This document shows positions 12,694 through 20,088 of a stretch of 56,019 bases of DNA, piece by piece; within the stretch, counting starts at the first letter, position 1; every line of letters begins with the position of its first letter. Source of the stretch: Streptococcaceae bacterium AM104-57 (lineage in GTDB: Bacteria; Bacillota; Bacilli; Lactobacillales; Streptococcaceae); assembly GCA_027659245.1 (NCBI GenBank), contig JAQDPW010000014.1, positions 1 to 56,019 on the forward strand. Direction: 5' to 3'. A model generated the notes under the pieces. The model did no database searches and was not told the DNA's origin. It saw only the letters and a list, made by a program, of their open reading frames with translations. Made by a program: the position numbers and the translations under genes.

Positions 12694-12894
12694 TTATTTG
12701 ATGATAAATGAAAATACGAGAGTTACAAAGAATGTTCCTTCGATAAAGGCAATCCCCATGATCATCAAACTACGCAATTGAGGAATGATATCTGGTTGGC
12801 GTGCTGCAGATTTGAACAAACCGTTCATCAAAAATCCTTCTGCAAGAGATACACCCATACAGGCAAGACATAGACCGAAAAATGTTAAATTCAT
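12694..12894 (-). CDS. atpE: F1Fo ATP synthase c subunit (rotor ring)
   Basis: The 66-residue protein has two membrane helices joined by the polar loop RQPD (residues 32-35). The proton-binding carboxylate is Glu52 in AFIEGTFF. It has the same length as the pneumococcal c subunit, the target of optochin. Gly14, Gly20, Met23 and Ala49 are kept, but position 18 is Ala and 48 is Ile, and the loop reads PDIIPQL. This pattern fits a viridans mitis/oralis relative better than S. pneumoniae (from memory). It is the first gene of the ATPase operon. AAAGGAG stands 8 bases before the ATG. Confidence 0.97.
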   Translation of the reverse strand: MNLTFFGLCLACMGVSLAEGFLMNGLFKSAARQPDIIPQLRSLMIMGIAFIEGTFFVTLVFSFIIK

Positions 12895-12931
12895 GACGAA
12901 TTCTCCTTTTTTAAATTAAATTTACTTCCCT

Positions 12932-12960
12932 AGTTTAGTCCTAAAATTTGCTTTTGTCAA
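12932..12960 (-). promoter_or_regulatory. ATPase operon promoter
   Basis: On the minus strand TTGACA and TAAACT are 17 bases apart, with the TAAACT ending about 37 bases before the atpE ATG. It is the only strong promoter seen for the eight-gene operon. Confidence 0.75.
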
Positions 12961-12974
12961 CTTTTTACTTGCAT

Positions 12975-12988
12975 TGAAAGCGTTTCTA
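12975..12988 (-). promoter_or_regulatory. Candidate cre (CcpA) site upstream of the ATPase promoter
   Basis: TGAAAGCGTTTCTA resembles the catabolite-responsive consensus TGWAANCGNTNWCA with about two mismatches. It lies 14 bases upstream of the -35 box, a position where CcpA can activate. This is a pattern match only. Confidence 0.35.
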
Positions 12989-13089
12989 ATCATTTATTTC
13001 TATTTTTACGATTTTCAAGACAATTATGTAGAAAATTTTAAGGTCTTTTCAGGTTATTTTCCTTATCTTTCCTGTTTTTCTGAAAAGAA

Positions 13090-13115
13090 AAATCCAAGTT
13101 TTACAACCTAGATTT
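13090..13115 (-). terminator. Terminator after the U32-CHY gene pair
   Basis: An 11-bp stem including G-U pairs (AAATCTAGGTT with AACTTGGATTT on the minus strand) closes a 4-base loop and is followed by T-rich sequence, 9 bp past the CHY gene stop. Confidence 0.6.
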
Positions 13116-13123
13116 ATCGTTTC

Positions 13124-13435
13124 TTATTTAAAATAATAGGAATGGTGACTCTGGCAAGCTGGATTAAAGAGTGCTGCACAATAAGGACAGCTCCCCTTCT
13201 CTTTATACTCCTCATAAGTTAGGGTCTTCTTACAGGAACCACATAAGATAGGTTTATCCTGTTTTAGATTTAAAGGATAAGGAGAAAATGTGTGCTTCTC
13301 TAGTACATTGTGACACTGATAACAGGCATAGTATTTTTTACACTCATAACACTGGAGCGCTACGATATCTTTATCACTATGGTAATGAACACATCTGCTT
13401 TCATCATCTACTAGTAAGCCCTGAGCTTGAACCAT
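13124..13435 (-). CDS. CHY zinc-finger protein
   Basis: The 103-residue protein is almost entirely a CHY zinc-finger domain. RCVHYHSDKDIVALQCYECKKYYACYQCH (about residues 14-42) gives the CxHYH, CxxC and CxxCH ligands. CGSCKKTLTYEEY (residues 65-77) and CPYCAALFNPACQSHH (residues 82-97) give the rest, so about three zinc ions are expected. The domain is shared with eukaryotic Pirh2 but its role in bacteria is unknown. Its start lies 13 bp after the stop of the upstream U32 gene, so the two are co-transcribed. Confidence 0.85.
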   Translation of the reverse strand: MVQAQGLLVDDESRCVHYHSDKDIVALQCYECKKYYACYQCHNVLEKHTFSPYPLNLKQDKPILCGSCKKTLTYEEYKEKGSCPYCAALFNPACQSHHSYYFK

Positions 13436-13448
13436 GATTTTTCCTTAT

Positions 13449-14735
13449 CTAGGCACGAACTGTGACGCTTGTTCCATCTTCTTTATAGAGATTAATGAGT
13501 CCTTCTTTGAGTGCACGAACCATGTCCCCTGCTTGCACAGGTTGTGGAACCTTGATAGTCAAAAGTTCCATTGGATTTGGTGCGCGATCGATTTTATTTC
13601 CTTTAGCATCGTGAAGGTCTTCAATATAAGTCTCAAAATGACGGAAGCCAGGTCCGTAGAACTCAACTTGGTCACCTTCGTTGATAACGTTACGTTGACG
13701 AATGGTTGCTGTCTGAGTCGCATCATCATAAGCTACTACTTCAGCAACAAACTTGTATTCTGGAATCTTACGACGAGCTCCGAAAAGTTGTTCATTTTCA
13801 GATGGTGTTCCGTAGTAGAAACCTGTAGCCAACTCACGTTGGGCAACCTTCCACATTTCATCAATCAAGTCTTGCTTAATAGCTTCAAACTTTTCAGGGC
13901 TCTCAAGATAGGCATCAACAGCAGCCTTGTAGCAGTTGGTTACTGTTGATACATAGTGAATAGACTTCATACGGCCCTCAATCTTCAGACTGTCCACACC
14001 ATTTTCAATCATATCTGGGATATGGTCAATCATAGACATATCAACCGCAGACATAGAGAATTCTTCAGGAATTTCTCCCTTAAGACTCTTACGCTCTTTC
14101 CCAAAAGGCATATCGTAAAGGTCATATTTCCAACGGCAAGATTGTGAACATCCACCACGGTTGGCGTCACGCATACTCATATGGTTAGAAAGCGTACAAC
14201 GACCAGAGTAGGAGATACACATAGCTCCATGAACGAAAGCTTCGATTTCTACATCTGTACGTTTACGGATTTCTGCCAACTCTTCCATAGAAACCTCACG
14301 CGCCAAAACGACACGAGTCAATCCAAGCTCTTTCCAGAATTCTAGGGTTTCGTAGTTAGTCGCACTAGCCTGGGTTGAAAGGTGGATTTCAAGTCCTGGT
14401 GCTTCTGTTGCTGCAATCATGATCAAGGCTGGATCTGATACGATAACTGCTGCAATACCAATATCACGCAACTTACGGAACCATTCTCCGGCACCTTCTT
14501 CGTTTCCTTCGTGCATAACCATGTTGGCAGCTACATAGACCTTAGCACCGTACTTGGCCGCAAACTGGACTCCTTCTTCCATCTGTTCGAAAGTGAAGTT
14601 ACCTGCACGGCTACGTAGACCATAGGCCTGACCACCGATAAAGACTGCATCTGCTCCATATTGAACAGCTACTTTTAGTTTTTCTAAAGTTCCTGCAGGT
14701 GATAAAACCTCAGGACGTTTTAAAGTTTTTGTCAT
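13449..14735 (-). CDS. U32 family protein, probable tRNA hydroxylation factor (TrhP-like)
   Basis: The 428-residue protein has the U32 TIM-barrel start RPEVLSPAGTLEKLKVAVQYGADAVFIGG. It also has the signature EIEAFVHGAMCISYSGRCTLSNHMSMRDANRGGCSQSCRWKY (about residues 166-207), whose four cysteines probably bind an iron-sulfur cluster. Older annotation calls it collagenase or PrtC. Characterised relatives (TrhP/YegQ, B. subtilis YrrO) use prephenate for 5-hydroxyuridine formation in tRNA or act on rRNA (RlhA). The smaller YrrN-type partner often found next to it is not here. The start follows TAGGAGAAAAA. Confidence 0.88.
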   Translation of the reverse strand: MTKTLKRPEVLSPAGTLEKLKVAVQYGADAVFIGGQAYGLRSRAGNFTFEQMEEGVQFAAKYGAKVYVAANMVMHEGNEEGAGEWFRKLRDIGIAAVIVSDPALIMIAATEAPGLEIHLSTQASATNYETLEFWKELGLTRVVLAREVSMEELAEIRKRTDVEIEAFVHGAMCISYSGRCTLSNHMSMRDANRGGCSQSCRWKYDLYDMPFGKERKSLKGEIPEEFSMSAVDMSMIDHIPDMIENGVDSLKIEGRMKSIHYVSTVTNCYKAAVDAYLESPEKFEAIKQDLIDEMWKVAQRELATGFYYGTPSENEQLFGARRKIPEYKFVAEVVAYDDATQTATIRQRNVINEGDQVEFYGPGFRHFETYIEDLHDAKGNKIDRAPNPMELLTIKVPQPVQAGDMVRALKEGLINLYKEDGTSVTVRA

Positions 14736-14838
14736 TTTTTCTCCTATTTACAATATAAAAGTTTGACACCAATCTTAACTATTTTATAGTAAACAGGGTT
14801 CAAAATCAAGCCTTGAATGATTGTTTAGACAATTTTAA

Positions 14839-14858
14839 TTTTTAGATTTCTCTAAAAA
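14839..14858 (-). terminator. Weak AT-rich hairpin after comEC
   Basis: TTTTTAGA and TCTAAAAA form a perfect 8-bp stem with a 4-base loop, 2 bp past the comEC stop. The stem is AT-rich and the T tract is interrupted, so termination may be partial. Confidence 0.4.
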
Positions 14859-14860
14859 CG

Positions 14861-17089
14861 TTATTGAACAGTTTCAACATTCCAAGTAGTCCATCCCTTG
14901 AAACGAATGGCACCTTGCTGGTTGGTATGGTGAACCTTACTAGTCTTGTCTTCCTTTTCTAGCACACTGGCTTGCTGTTGATCTTTAAAGTTTTTCTTCT
15001 GATCTGCTGAAAGGACAGTGAGTTTAGGATTTAGCAGATTGAAATCCTCTAGACCTGATCTTCCTTTGGAAGCCGTTTGACTAGTTATGACAACATCTAC
15101 TTGTTGATTTGAATATTGCTTAGATAATTCCTTTTCCTTGATATCATTAGCGAAAAGAAAAGTTTGATTTAAGAGTTTTCCATGGAGAAATAGGGAGTCA
15201 GAAACCTCTCCAGATTTATCTCCGCTTAGATGGCTCACCTCTAATCTACTGCCAAAGATAGACAAGTCTTCTCCCTTTTTAATGGCTCCTACCTTGACCT
15301 TACTACTCTTCAACTTTTCTACAAAAACTTTTTGCTCTAAAATTCCCTCTGGCAATAAAATTTCACCTATTTCAAAAGCCTTAGTTAACTCTAGTAGATT
15401 TCCTAGTTGCTTAGCATCACCAGTTGTTAAAACTAACTGGTCAATCTTAGCCACACCTCGACTTTTCAGATAGGGAATCAAGTTTCGCTGGGTAGTGCTT
15501 GATGAAACCTTCTCCTGCCAGCCCTCTTTCTTTTCACTTTCTTTCTCCCTTCCGACATCAATCAGGATAGTCTTTCCAGTCATATCCCTCAAAAATGTAC
15601 TATTTCCTTGATCCATAGCTAAAACTGTGATTTCATTTTCAATCGGGTGCTTGGTTACTAAAAAGAGAGAAGCAACTAAGAAAGCTAATAAAGTTAGTCT
15701 TTTGAAGTTTTTTCTAAGATCATAGAGTAATGCCAATGCGATTAAGAGTGCCAGTAAAATCCAAACATTCGGCTGACCAAAGACAATCGGACGACTTGAT
15801 AGTTGATAAACAAAGCGTATGATACTTTCTAACCATTCAAAGATAAAGTTAAACTGAGTGAACGGGTATATCATTGACAAACAAAAGAGAATCGATAAAA
15901 GTGGCAATAGGACCATGTCAAACAAGAATGAAAAGACAAATGTCAAGAGAATGGACCACGGTTGAAATTCAGAAAAGTAAAACGATAAAATTGGCAAGAT
16001 TCCCAAGGAAATAATGAAACTCTCTCTGACAACAGCTTTTACGCCTTGACCTTCTTTACTAGTCATAGTTAGGATAAAGGCATAGGCGCAGGAAAGAACT
16101 CCTCCAGCAGTTAGGAAAAAGTTTGGCATGACTATAAACAAAAGGAGGACTGTCATAGCAAAGTTATCCAAGCCCTTAAAACCATGCTGGGACAAGATTT
16201 TTTGTAGCAGACTTCTAATCACAGATGCTGAAAATCCTGTCAATCCTGCATAAAACAAAGAAAATGGATAAGCTAACCATTTGAACTTCTCTTGAGTCAT
16301 ACCCAAACGCAAGAGTGACTTTCTAAATGCATCCATAAAGAATCCGACTTGCATTCCAGACAAAGCAAAAAGATGAATAATTCCTAGACTAGAGTAAAGT
16401 TCATTCATTTCCTCAAAGTCTGTATCTAAATGTCCCAATAAAAGACCTGTCATATAATTGCGCATGGGGTCGGGAAAATTCCTTTTTATCCAGACAACTG
16501 CTTTTCTTCGCAAACTAGATAAATTTTCTCCAATATCCAAACTGCTCGTGGCTTTCATATCTGAAATTTTCGAAATAGTCAAGGTTTGGTAAATCCCTTG
16601 ACTTTTTAGATAATTGCGATAATCAAAGCCAGCAAAATTTCTTGCCCCTTGAGGGCTAGCTAATTTCCCTTCCAAAGTAATATCATACAAATCTGTTACA
16701 TTTTGAAAGTCTTCTTTTTCTGCTTCTAATTGAAGTTTATAATAGACCTGAAACATTCGTCCTTCAGCTTTACCACGAAAAGAAAGACTGTCCCCATTCA
16801 CCTTGATGGTGTCAGGTAATATTCGAACAGTTTCGACAGAAGAAAGCAAATTTCGACTAGCTTCTTCTTGTTGCCATTTTTGAAATAAAAACCAACTAGC
16901 AAATAGTCCACAAATCAGAAGCACCTTTAGTACAACTTTCCAAGGGTGGTGGATAAAAAGACAAAATACTAAAAATACAAACCCCAAGAGTGCTAGATAA
17001 CTAGCTGAAAAGATTGTATAGTAAAGCCAGAGCAAGAGAAAGCTTAGATAGATTTTTGGGATGGGAAAGCGACTAATCCACTGTAACAT
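14861..17089 (-). CDS. comEC: Competence DNA-translocation channel ComEC
   Basis: The 742-residue polytopic protein has an N-terminal DUF4131 region (residues 1-180), the Competence domain with LLGHLDTDFEEMNELYSSLGIIHLFALSGMQVGFF near 212-246 and about ten membrane helices, then a C-terminal metallo-beta-lactamase-like domain from about residue 487. ComEC carries single-stranded DNA across the membrane during transformation. The reading frame is intact, but in the C-terminal domain the usual LTHxDxDH motif reads LTTGDAKQLG (554-563) and the HHGS motif is TSQTASKG, so most metal ligands are gone. The gene overlaps comEA by 17 bp and depends on the competence box upstream of comEA. Confidence 0.95.
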   Translation of the reverse strand: MLQWISRFPIPKIYLSFLLLWLYYTIFSASYLALLGFVFLVFCLFIHHPWKVVLKVLLICGLFASWFLFQKWQQEEASRNLLSSVETVRILPDTIKVNGDSLSFRGKAEGRMFQVYYKLQLEAEKEDFQNVTDLYDITLEGKLASPQGARNFAGFDYRNYLKSQGIYQTLTISKISDMKATSSLDIGENLSSLRRKAVVWIKRNFPDPMRNYMTGLLLGHLDTDFEEMNELYSSLGIIHLFALSGMQVGFFMDAFRKSLLRLGMTQEKFKWLAYPFSLFYAGLTGFSASVIRSLLQKILSQHGFKGLDNFAMTVLLLFIVMPNFFLTAGGVLSCAYAFILTMTSKEGQGVKAVVRESFIISLGILPILSFYFSEFQPWSILLTFVFSFLFDMVLLPLLSILFCLSMIYPFTQFNFIFEWLESIIRFVYQLSSRPIVFGQPNVWILLALLIALALLYDLRKNFKRLTLLAFLVASLFLVTKHPIENEITVLAMDQGNSTFLRDMTGKTILIDVGREKESEKKEGWQEKVSSSTTQRNLIPYLKSRGVAKIDQLVLTTGDAKQLGNLLELTKAFEIGEILLPEGILEQKVFVEKLKSSKVKVGAIKKGEDLSIFGSRLEVSHLSGDKSGEVSDSLFLHGKLLNQTFLFANDIKEKELSKQYSNQQVDVVITSQTASKGRSGLEDFNLLNPKLTVLSADQKKNFKDQQQASVLEKEDKTSKVHHTNQQGAIRFKGWTTWNVETVQ

Positions 17090-17714
17090 ATTCTTTTAGC
17101 TTTTCTATTGTTTTGGCACCAATGCCAGAGACCTTCTTGAGCTCGTCTACTGACTTAAACTTCCCGTTTGTTTCACGGTGGTCGATGATGTCCTGAGCAC
17201 GTTTAGCACCTAAACCCTTGACTTGTTTCAACTCTTCAAGACTGGCTTTATTTAGATTAACCTTACTGTCTTTCTTACTTCCAGTCGCGTTTGAATGAGA
17301 CTCTTGGTTAGCTGTTTCTTCCTTGGTCAGAACATAGACCAGCGCTTCATCACTAATCTTCTGGGCAAGATTCAGAGACTTACTGTCTGCATTATCTGTT
17401 AATCCACCCGCTTTCTGGACAGCATCATTGACCCGACTTCCCACTGGCAAATCATAGATTCCAGGTGATTTGACCGCACCTTTTACATCAACAGTAATCA
17501 GATCTTGCTCTACCACTTCTTCCTTCTGATTTTTATCTTCCTTTTCATCCGTCGAATCCTTCGAAACAGTTGTAACTTCTGTCTGCAAATTACTTTCCTT
17601 AGCAGGTGTTTGAGCGACTGGTTTTAGGAGGAAAAATCCACCCAAGACTAAACCCAAACCAGCACAGATGACAATGATTTTATACTCTTTAATTTTCTCA
17701 ATAAGTTCTTCCAT
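17073..17714 (-). CDS. comEA: Competence DNA receptor ComEA
   Basis: The 213-residue protein has a short cytoplasmic start, one membrane helix (IIVICAGLGLVLGGFFLL, about residues 13-30) and an acidic and Thr-rich linker. A SLBB beta-grasp domain (ITVDVKGAVKSPGIYDLPVGSRVNDAVQKAGG, about 73-104) follows. The C-terminal helix-hairpin-helix pair contains LNKASLEELKQVKGLGAKRAQDIIDHR and VSGIGAKTIEKLK. It binds incoming double-stranded DNA outside the membrane and hands it to ComEC. It is the first gene of a late-competence operon with a cin-box. GGGAGGAG precedes the ATG. Confidence 0.96.
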   Translation of the reverse strand: MEELIEKIKEYKIIVICAGLGLVLGGFFLLKPVAQTPAKESNLQTEVTTVSKDSTDEKEDKNQKEEVVEQDLITVDVKGAVKSPGIYDLPVGSRVNDAVQKAGGLTDNADSKSLNLAQKISDEALVYVLTKEETANQESHSNATGSKKDSKVNLNKASLEELKQVKGLGAKRAQDIIDHRETNGKFKSVDELKKVSGIGAKTIEKLKEYVTVD

Positions 17715-17733
17715 ATTTTCTCCTCCCTTAGCT

Positions 17734-17741
17734 TATTCGTA
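17734..17741 (-). promoter_or_regulatory. Cin-box (ComX/sigma-X promoter) of comEA-comEC
   Basis: The minus strand reads TACGAATA, the exact competence box, 19 bases upstream of the comEA ATG and preceded by a T-rich run. The alternative sigma factor ComX recognises this box during competence. Confidence 0.9.
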
Positions 17742-17779
17742 AGAGAAAGAAAAAAACAGCTGAAAATCTTATCAACTGC

Positions 17780-18349
17780 TTACTTATTTGCAAAATAATC
17801 TTCCTTGGTTAAGACATAATGGACATCTGTTACGAATCTTCCAGGTTCATTTTTATCCATTCTAGCATAAGGTTCTTCGTGAGAAAAGCGCATGCCTGAC
17901 TTCTCCATAACCTTTCCTGATGCAGGATTGTCCTTATCATGAAAAGCCGTCAACTTATTCATTCCTATTTTTTCAAAAGCTAGTTCAATCACGGCACGAT
18001 TGGCTTCAGTTGTCAATCCTTGGTTCCAATATTTTTGATTGATAATATAACCAATGGCTGCCTTCTTAAGAACAGTATCCAACTTGTGCAAGTCAATGGT
18101 TCCGATAAACTCTCCAGTACTTTTTAGTTCAATTCCCCAACGCCCCAATGGATTGGCTAGATAAAACTGAGCAATATTATTCTTGGTTTCCTCCAGACTT
18201 TGATTGGTTGGAAAAGTATAGCGTGTATTTTCTTTATTTGAAGCATAGTCAAACATGGCTTCTGCATCATCAAGTGTTACTGGTTTAAGTACTAATCGTT
18301 CTGTTTCGATAATTGGATACTTCGCTAGTTTGATAAATAGTGATTCCAT
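17780..18349 (-). CDS. GNAT acetyltransferase (RimJ/RimL type)
   Basis: The 189-residue protein has the RimJ/RimL-type fold. The start is PIIETERLVLKPVTLDDAEAMFDYASN. The acetyl-CoA region is GYIINQKYWNQGLTTEANRAVIELAFEKIGMNKLTAFHDKDNPASGKVMEKSGMRF (about residues 105-161), where the usual RGxGxA loop reads NQGLTT. Related proteins acetylate the N-terminus of ribosomal proteins or small amines, and the target here is unknown. I chose ATG 18349 because GGGAGG lies 7 bases before it. The ATG at 18364 has no ribosome site. The gene stands alone. Confidence 0.85.
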   Translation of the reverse strand: MESLFIKLAKYPIIETERLVLKPVTLDDAEAMFDYASNKENTRYTFPTNQSLEETKNNIAQFYLANPLGRWGIELKSTGEFIGTIDLHKLDTVLKKAAIGYIINQKYWNQGLTTEANRAVIELAFEKIGMNKLTAFHDKDNPASGKVMEKSGMRFSHEEPYARMDKNEPGRFVTDVHYVLTKEDYFANK

Positions 18350-18414
18350 GATTTCACCTCCCAAAATAGGTTGCTAAAAGAATAACATAAAAGAAATAGG
18401 TTTACAAGTTTTTC

Positions 18415-18443
18415 TTGCAATTTAAAACGGTTTCATATACAAT
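18415..18443 (+). promoter_or_regulatory. ald promoter
   Basis: TTGCAA and TACAAT are separated by 17 bases. The transcript would have a leader of about 67 bases that contains ATCACA and TGTGAT as a possible stem at 18449-18478. Confidence 0.6.
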
Positions 18444-18517
18444 AAAGTCATCACAAAAACTCTGAAGAATGATGTGATACATAAATTGAAACAGCGTAAT
18501 AGAAAGTGAGTTATCCT

Positions 18518-19630
18518 ATGCTAATTGGAATTCCAAAGGAAATTAAAAATAATGAAAATCGTGTTGCTCTGACACCTGCTGGTGTACAAAGTCTCGTTGG
18601 TCGTGGCCACCGTGTCCTCATCGAAACAAATGCTGGACTTGGATCTGGTTTTACTGATGCTGACTATGAAAAGCAAGGAGCTGAAATTGTCGCAACTGCT
18701 GCTGAAGCCTGGGCTGCTGAATTAGTTGTTAAAGTCAAGGAACCCCTAGCTAGTGAGTATCAGTTCTTGCGTGAGGATTTACTTCTCTTCACCTACTTGC
18801 ATATGGCAGCTGCTCCTGAATTGGCAGATGCTATGCTTGCAGCGAAAACAACTGGTGTTGCTTATGAAACTGTACGCGATACTGAAGGTCAACTTCCTCT
18901 TCTTGTTCCAATGAGTGAGGTAGCTGGTCGTATGGCAGTACAAATTGGAGCCCACTTCTTGACGAAACAAGCTGGTGGTTCAGGAGTTCTACTCGGTGGT
19001 GTTCCTGGTGTTCCTAAAGGAAAAGTAACCATCATCGGTGGTGGTGTCGTGGGTACACACGCAGCTCGCATCGCTCTTGGTTTGGGAGCTCAAGTAACCA
19101 TTCTTGATATCAGTGCTAAACGTCTCTCTGTCCTGGAAGACGTCTTTGGTCACCAAATCCAAACACTCATGTCTAACCCATTTAATATCGAAGCAAGTGT
19201 ACGTGAAGCAGATGTTGTGATCGGTGCTGTCTTGATTCCTGGTGCCAAGGCACCAAAACTGGTAACAGATGAAATGGTACAACAAATGCGTCCTGGTTCT
19301 GTCATTGTTGACGTTGCTGTTGACCAAGGTGGTGTTATAGCGACAGCTGACCGAGTGACAACTCACGATGAACCAGTCTATGAAAAACACGGTGTTCTTC
19401 ATTATGCGGTTGCTAACATTCCTGGAGCAGTTGCTCGCACATCTACGATTGCCCTTACAAATGTGACTCTTCCTTATATCGAAGCCTTGGCAGGTAAAGG
19501 ATTTAAGAAAGCTATCCTTGAAGACGCAGGCTTGCTTGAAGGTGTAACAACCTATCAAGGATACCTCACCAGCCAACCAGTTGCAGAAGGCTTGGATCGT
19601 GACTTCACTTCAATCAGTGAACTTGTCTAA
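18518..19630 (+). CDS. ald: Alanine dehydrogenase
   Basis: From ATG 18518 the protein is 370 residues, full length for Ald, which converts L-alanine to pyruvate, ammonia and NADH. Arg15 (NENRVALTP), Lys74 (VKVKEP) and His95 (TYLHMAAAP) are the pyruvate-binding and catalytic residues of the family. The Rossmann loop is [11 protein letters not shown] near 173-183, followed by the aspartate of LDISAKR. The start at 18518 gives the family N-terminus [10 protein letters not shown]. The GTG at 18506 is less likely. The gene is monocistronic, with a strong terminator at 19694-19729. Some pneumococcal genomes carry this gene frameshifted (from memory), but this copy is intact. Confidence 0.95.
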   Translation: MLIGIPKEIKNNENRVALTPAGVQSLVGRGHRVLIETNAGLGSGFTDADYEKQGAEIVATAAEAWAAELVVKVKEPLASEYQFLREDLLLFTYLHMAAAPELADAMLAAKTTGVAYETVRDTEGQLPLLVPMSEVAGRMAVQIGAHFLTKQAGGSGVLLGGVPGVPKGKVTIIGGGVVGTHAARIALGLGAQVTILDISAKRLSVLEDVFGHQIQTLMSNPFNIEASVREADVVIGAVLIPGAKAPKLVTDEMVQQMRPGSVIVDVAVDQGGVIATADRVTTHDEPVYEKHGVLHYAVANIPGAVARTSTIALTNVTLPYIEALAGKGFKKAILEDAGLLEGVTTYQGYLTSQPVAEGLDRDFTSISELV

Positions 19631-19693
19631 AATGATTTATAAATTTAAACTACAAAAATAGAATGCTACGTAAAAACTAGCTTCTAAATCTCA

Positions 19694-19729
19694 AAAACGA
19701 GCATTTCCGTTCTTGGAGATGCTCGTTTT
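19694..19729 (+). terminator. ald terminator
   Basis: AAAACGAGCAT and ATGCTCGTTTT form an 11-bp stem with a 14-base loop, flanked by A and T runs. Confidence 0.8.
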
Positions 19730-19800
19730 CTCATGTCATGGTTTATAATTTAAATTTTGAAAGACTTTATTATCTAATCAATGTGATCAATATTTGTCAA

Positions 19801-19907
19801 TATAGTGGATTGAAATAAGATATGAACAGAGAGATTAGGAAAGCCAAACTAATTTCTAGAAATGTTTTAGAATTTGTAGCGTACTATTCTAGATTCAATC
19901 CACTATA
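19801..19907 (+). repeat. RUP element (107 bp), copy 2
   Basis: The segment starts TATAGTGGATTGAAATAAG and ends TTCAATCCACTATA, exactly 107 bp, in the opposite orientation to the copy at 2631-2737. The rest of the ald-prtA gap (19730-19800 and 19908-20088) is AT-rich and I see nothing else in it. Confidence 0.88.
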
Positions 19908-20088
19908 TTAACCCTTTCAATCAATCCATTAGTTGTCGAAACTAAGTCCATTCATAAATCCAAAAAGAGTATCAATAGTAAAGTAAACTAACTAATTGAG
20001 TTAAAAATGGCTATTTTCACAAAACTGTTTCATCATCACACTAGCTAATCTCAGTGCATAAACCATTTTTTTATCTATAGCTTTTATC

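Noticed and set aside
13434..13949. 171-codon open frame antisense to the U32 gene
   Set aside because: The U32 protein has strong signatures on the other strand. This frame has no motif or start signal of its own.
18989..19576. 195-codon open frame antisense to ald
   Set aside because: It is the mirror of ald codon bias, with a Cys/Ser/His-rich composition and no family resemblance.
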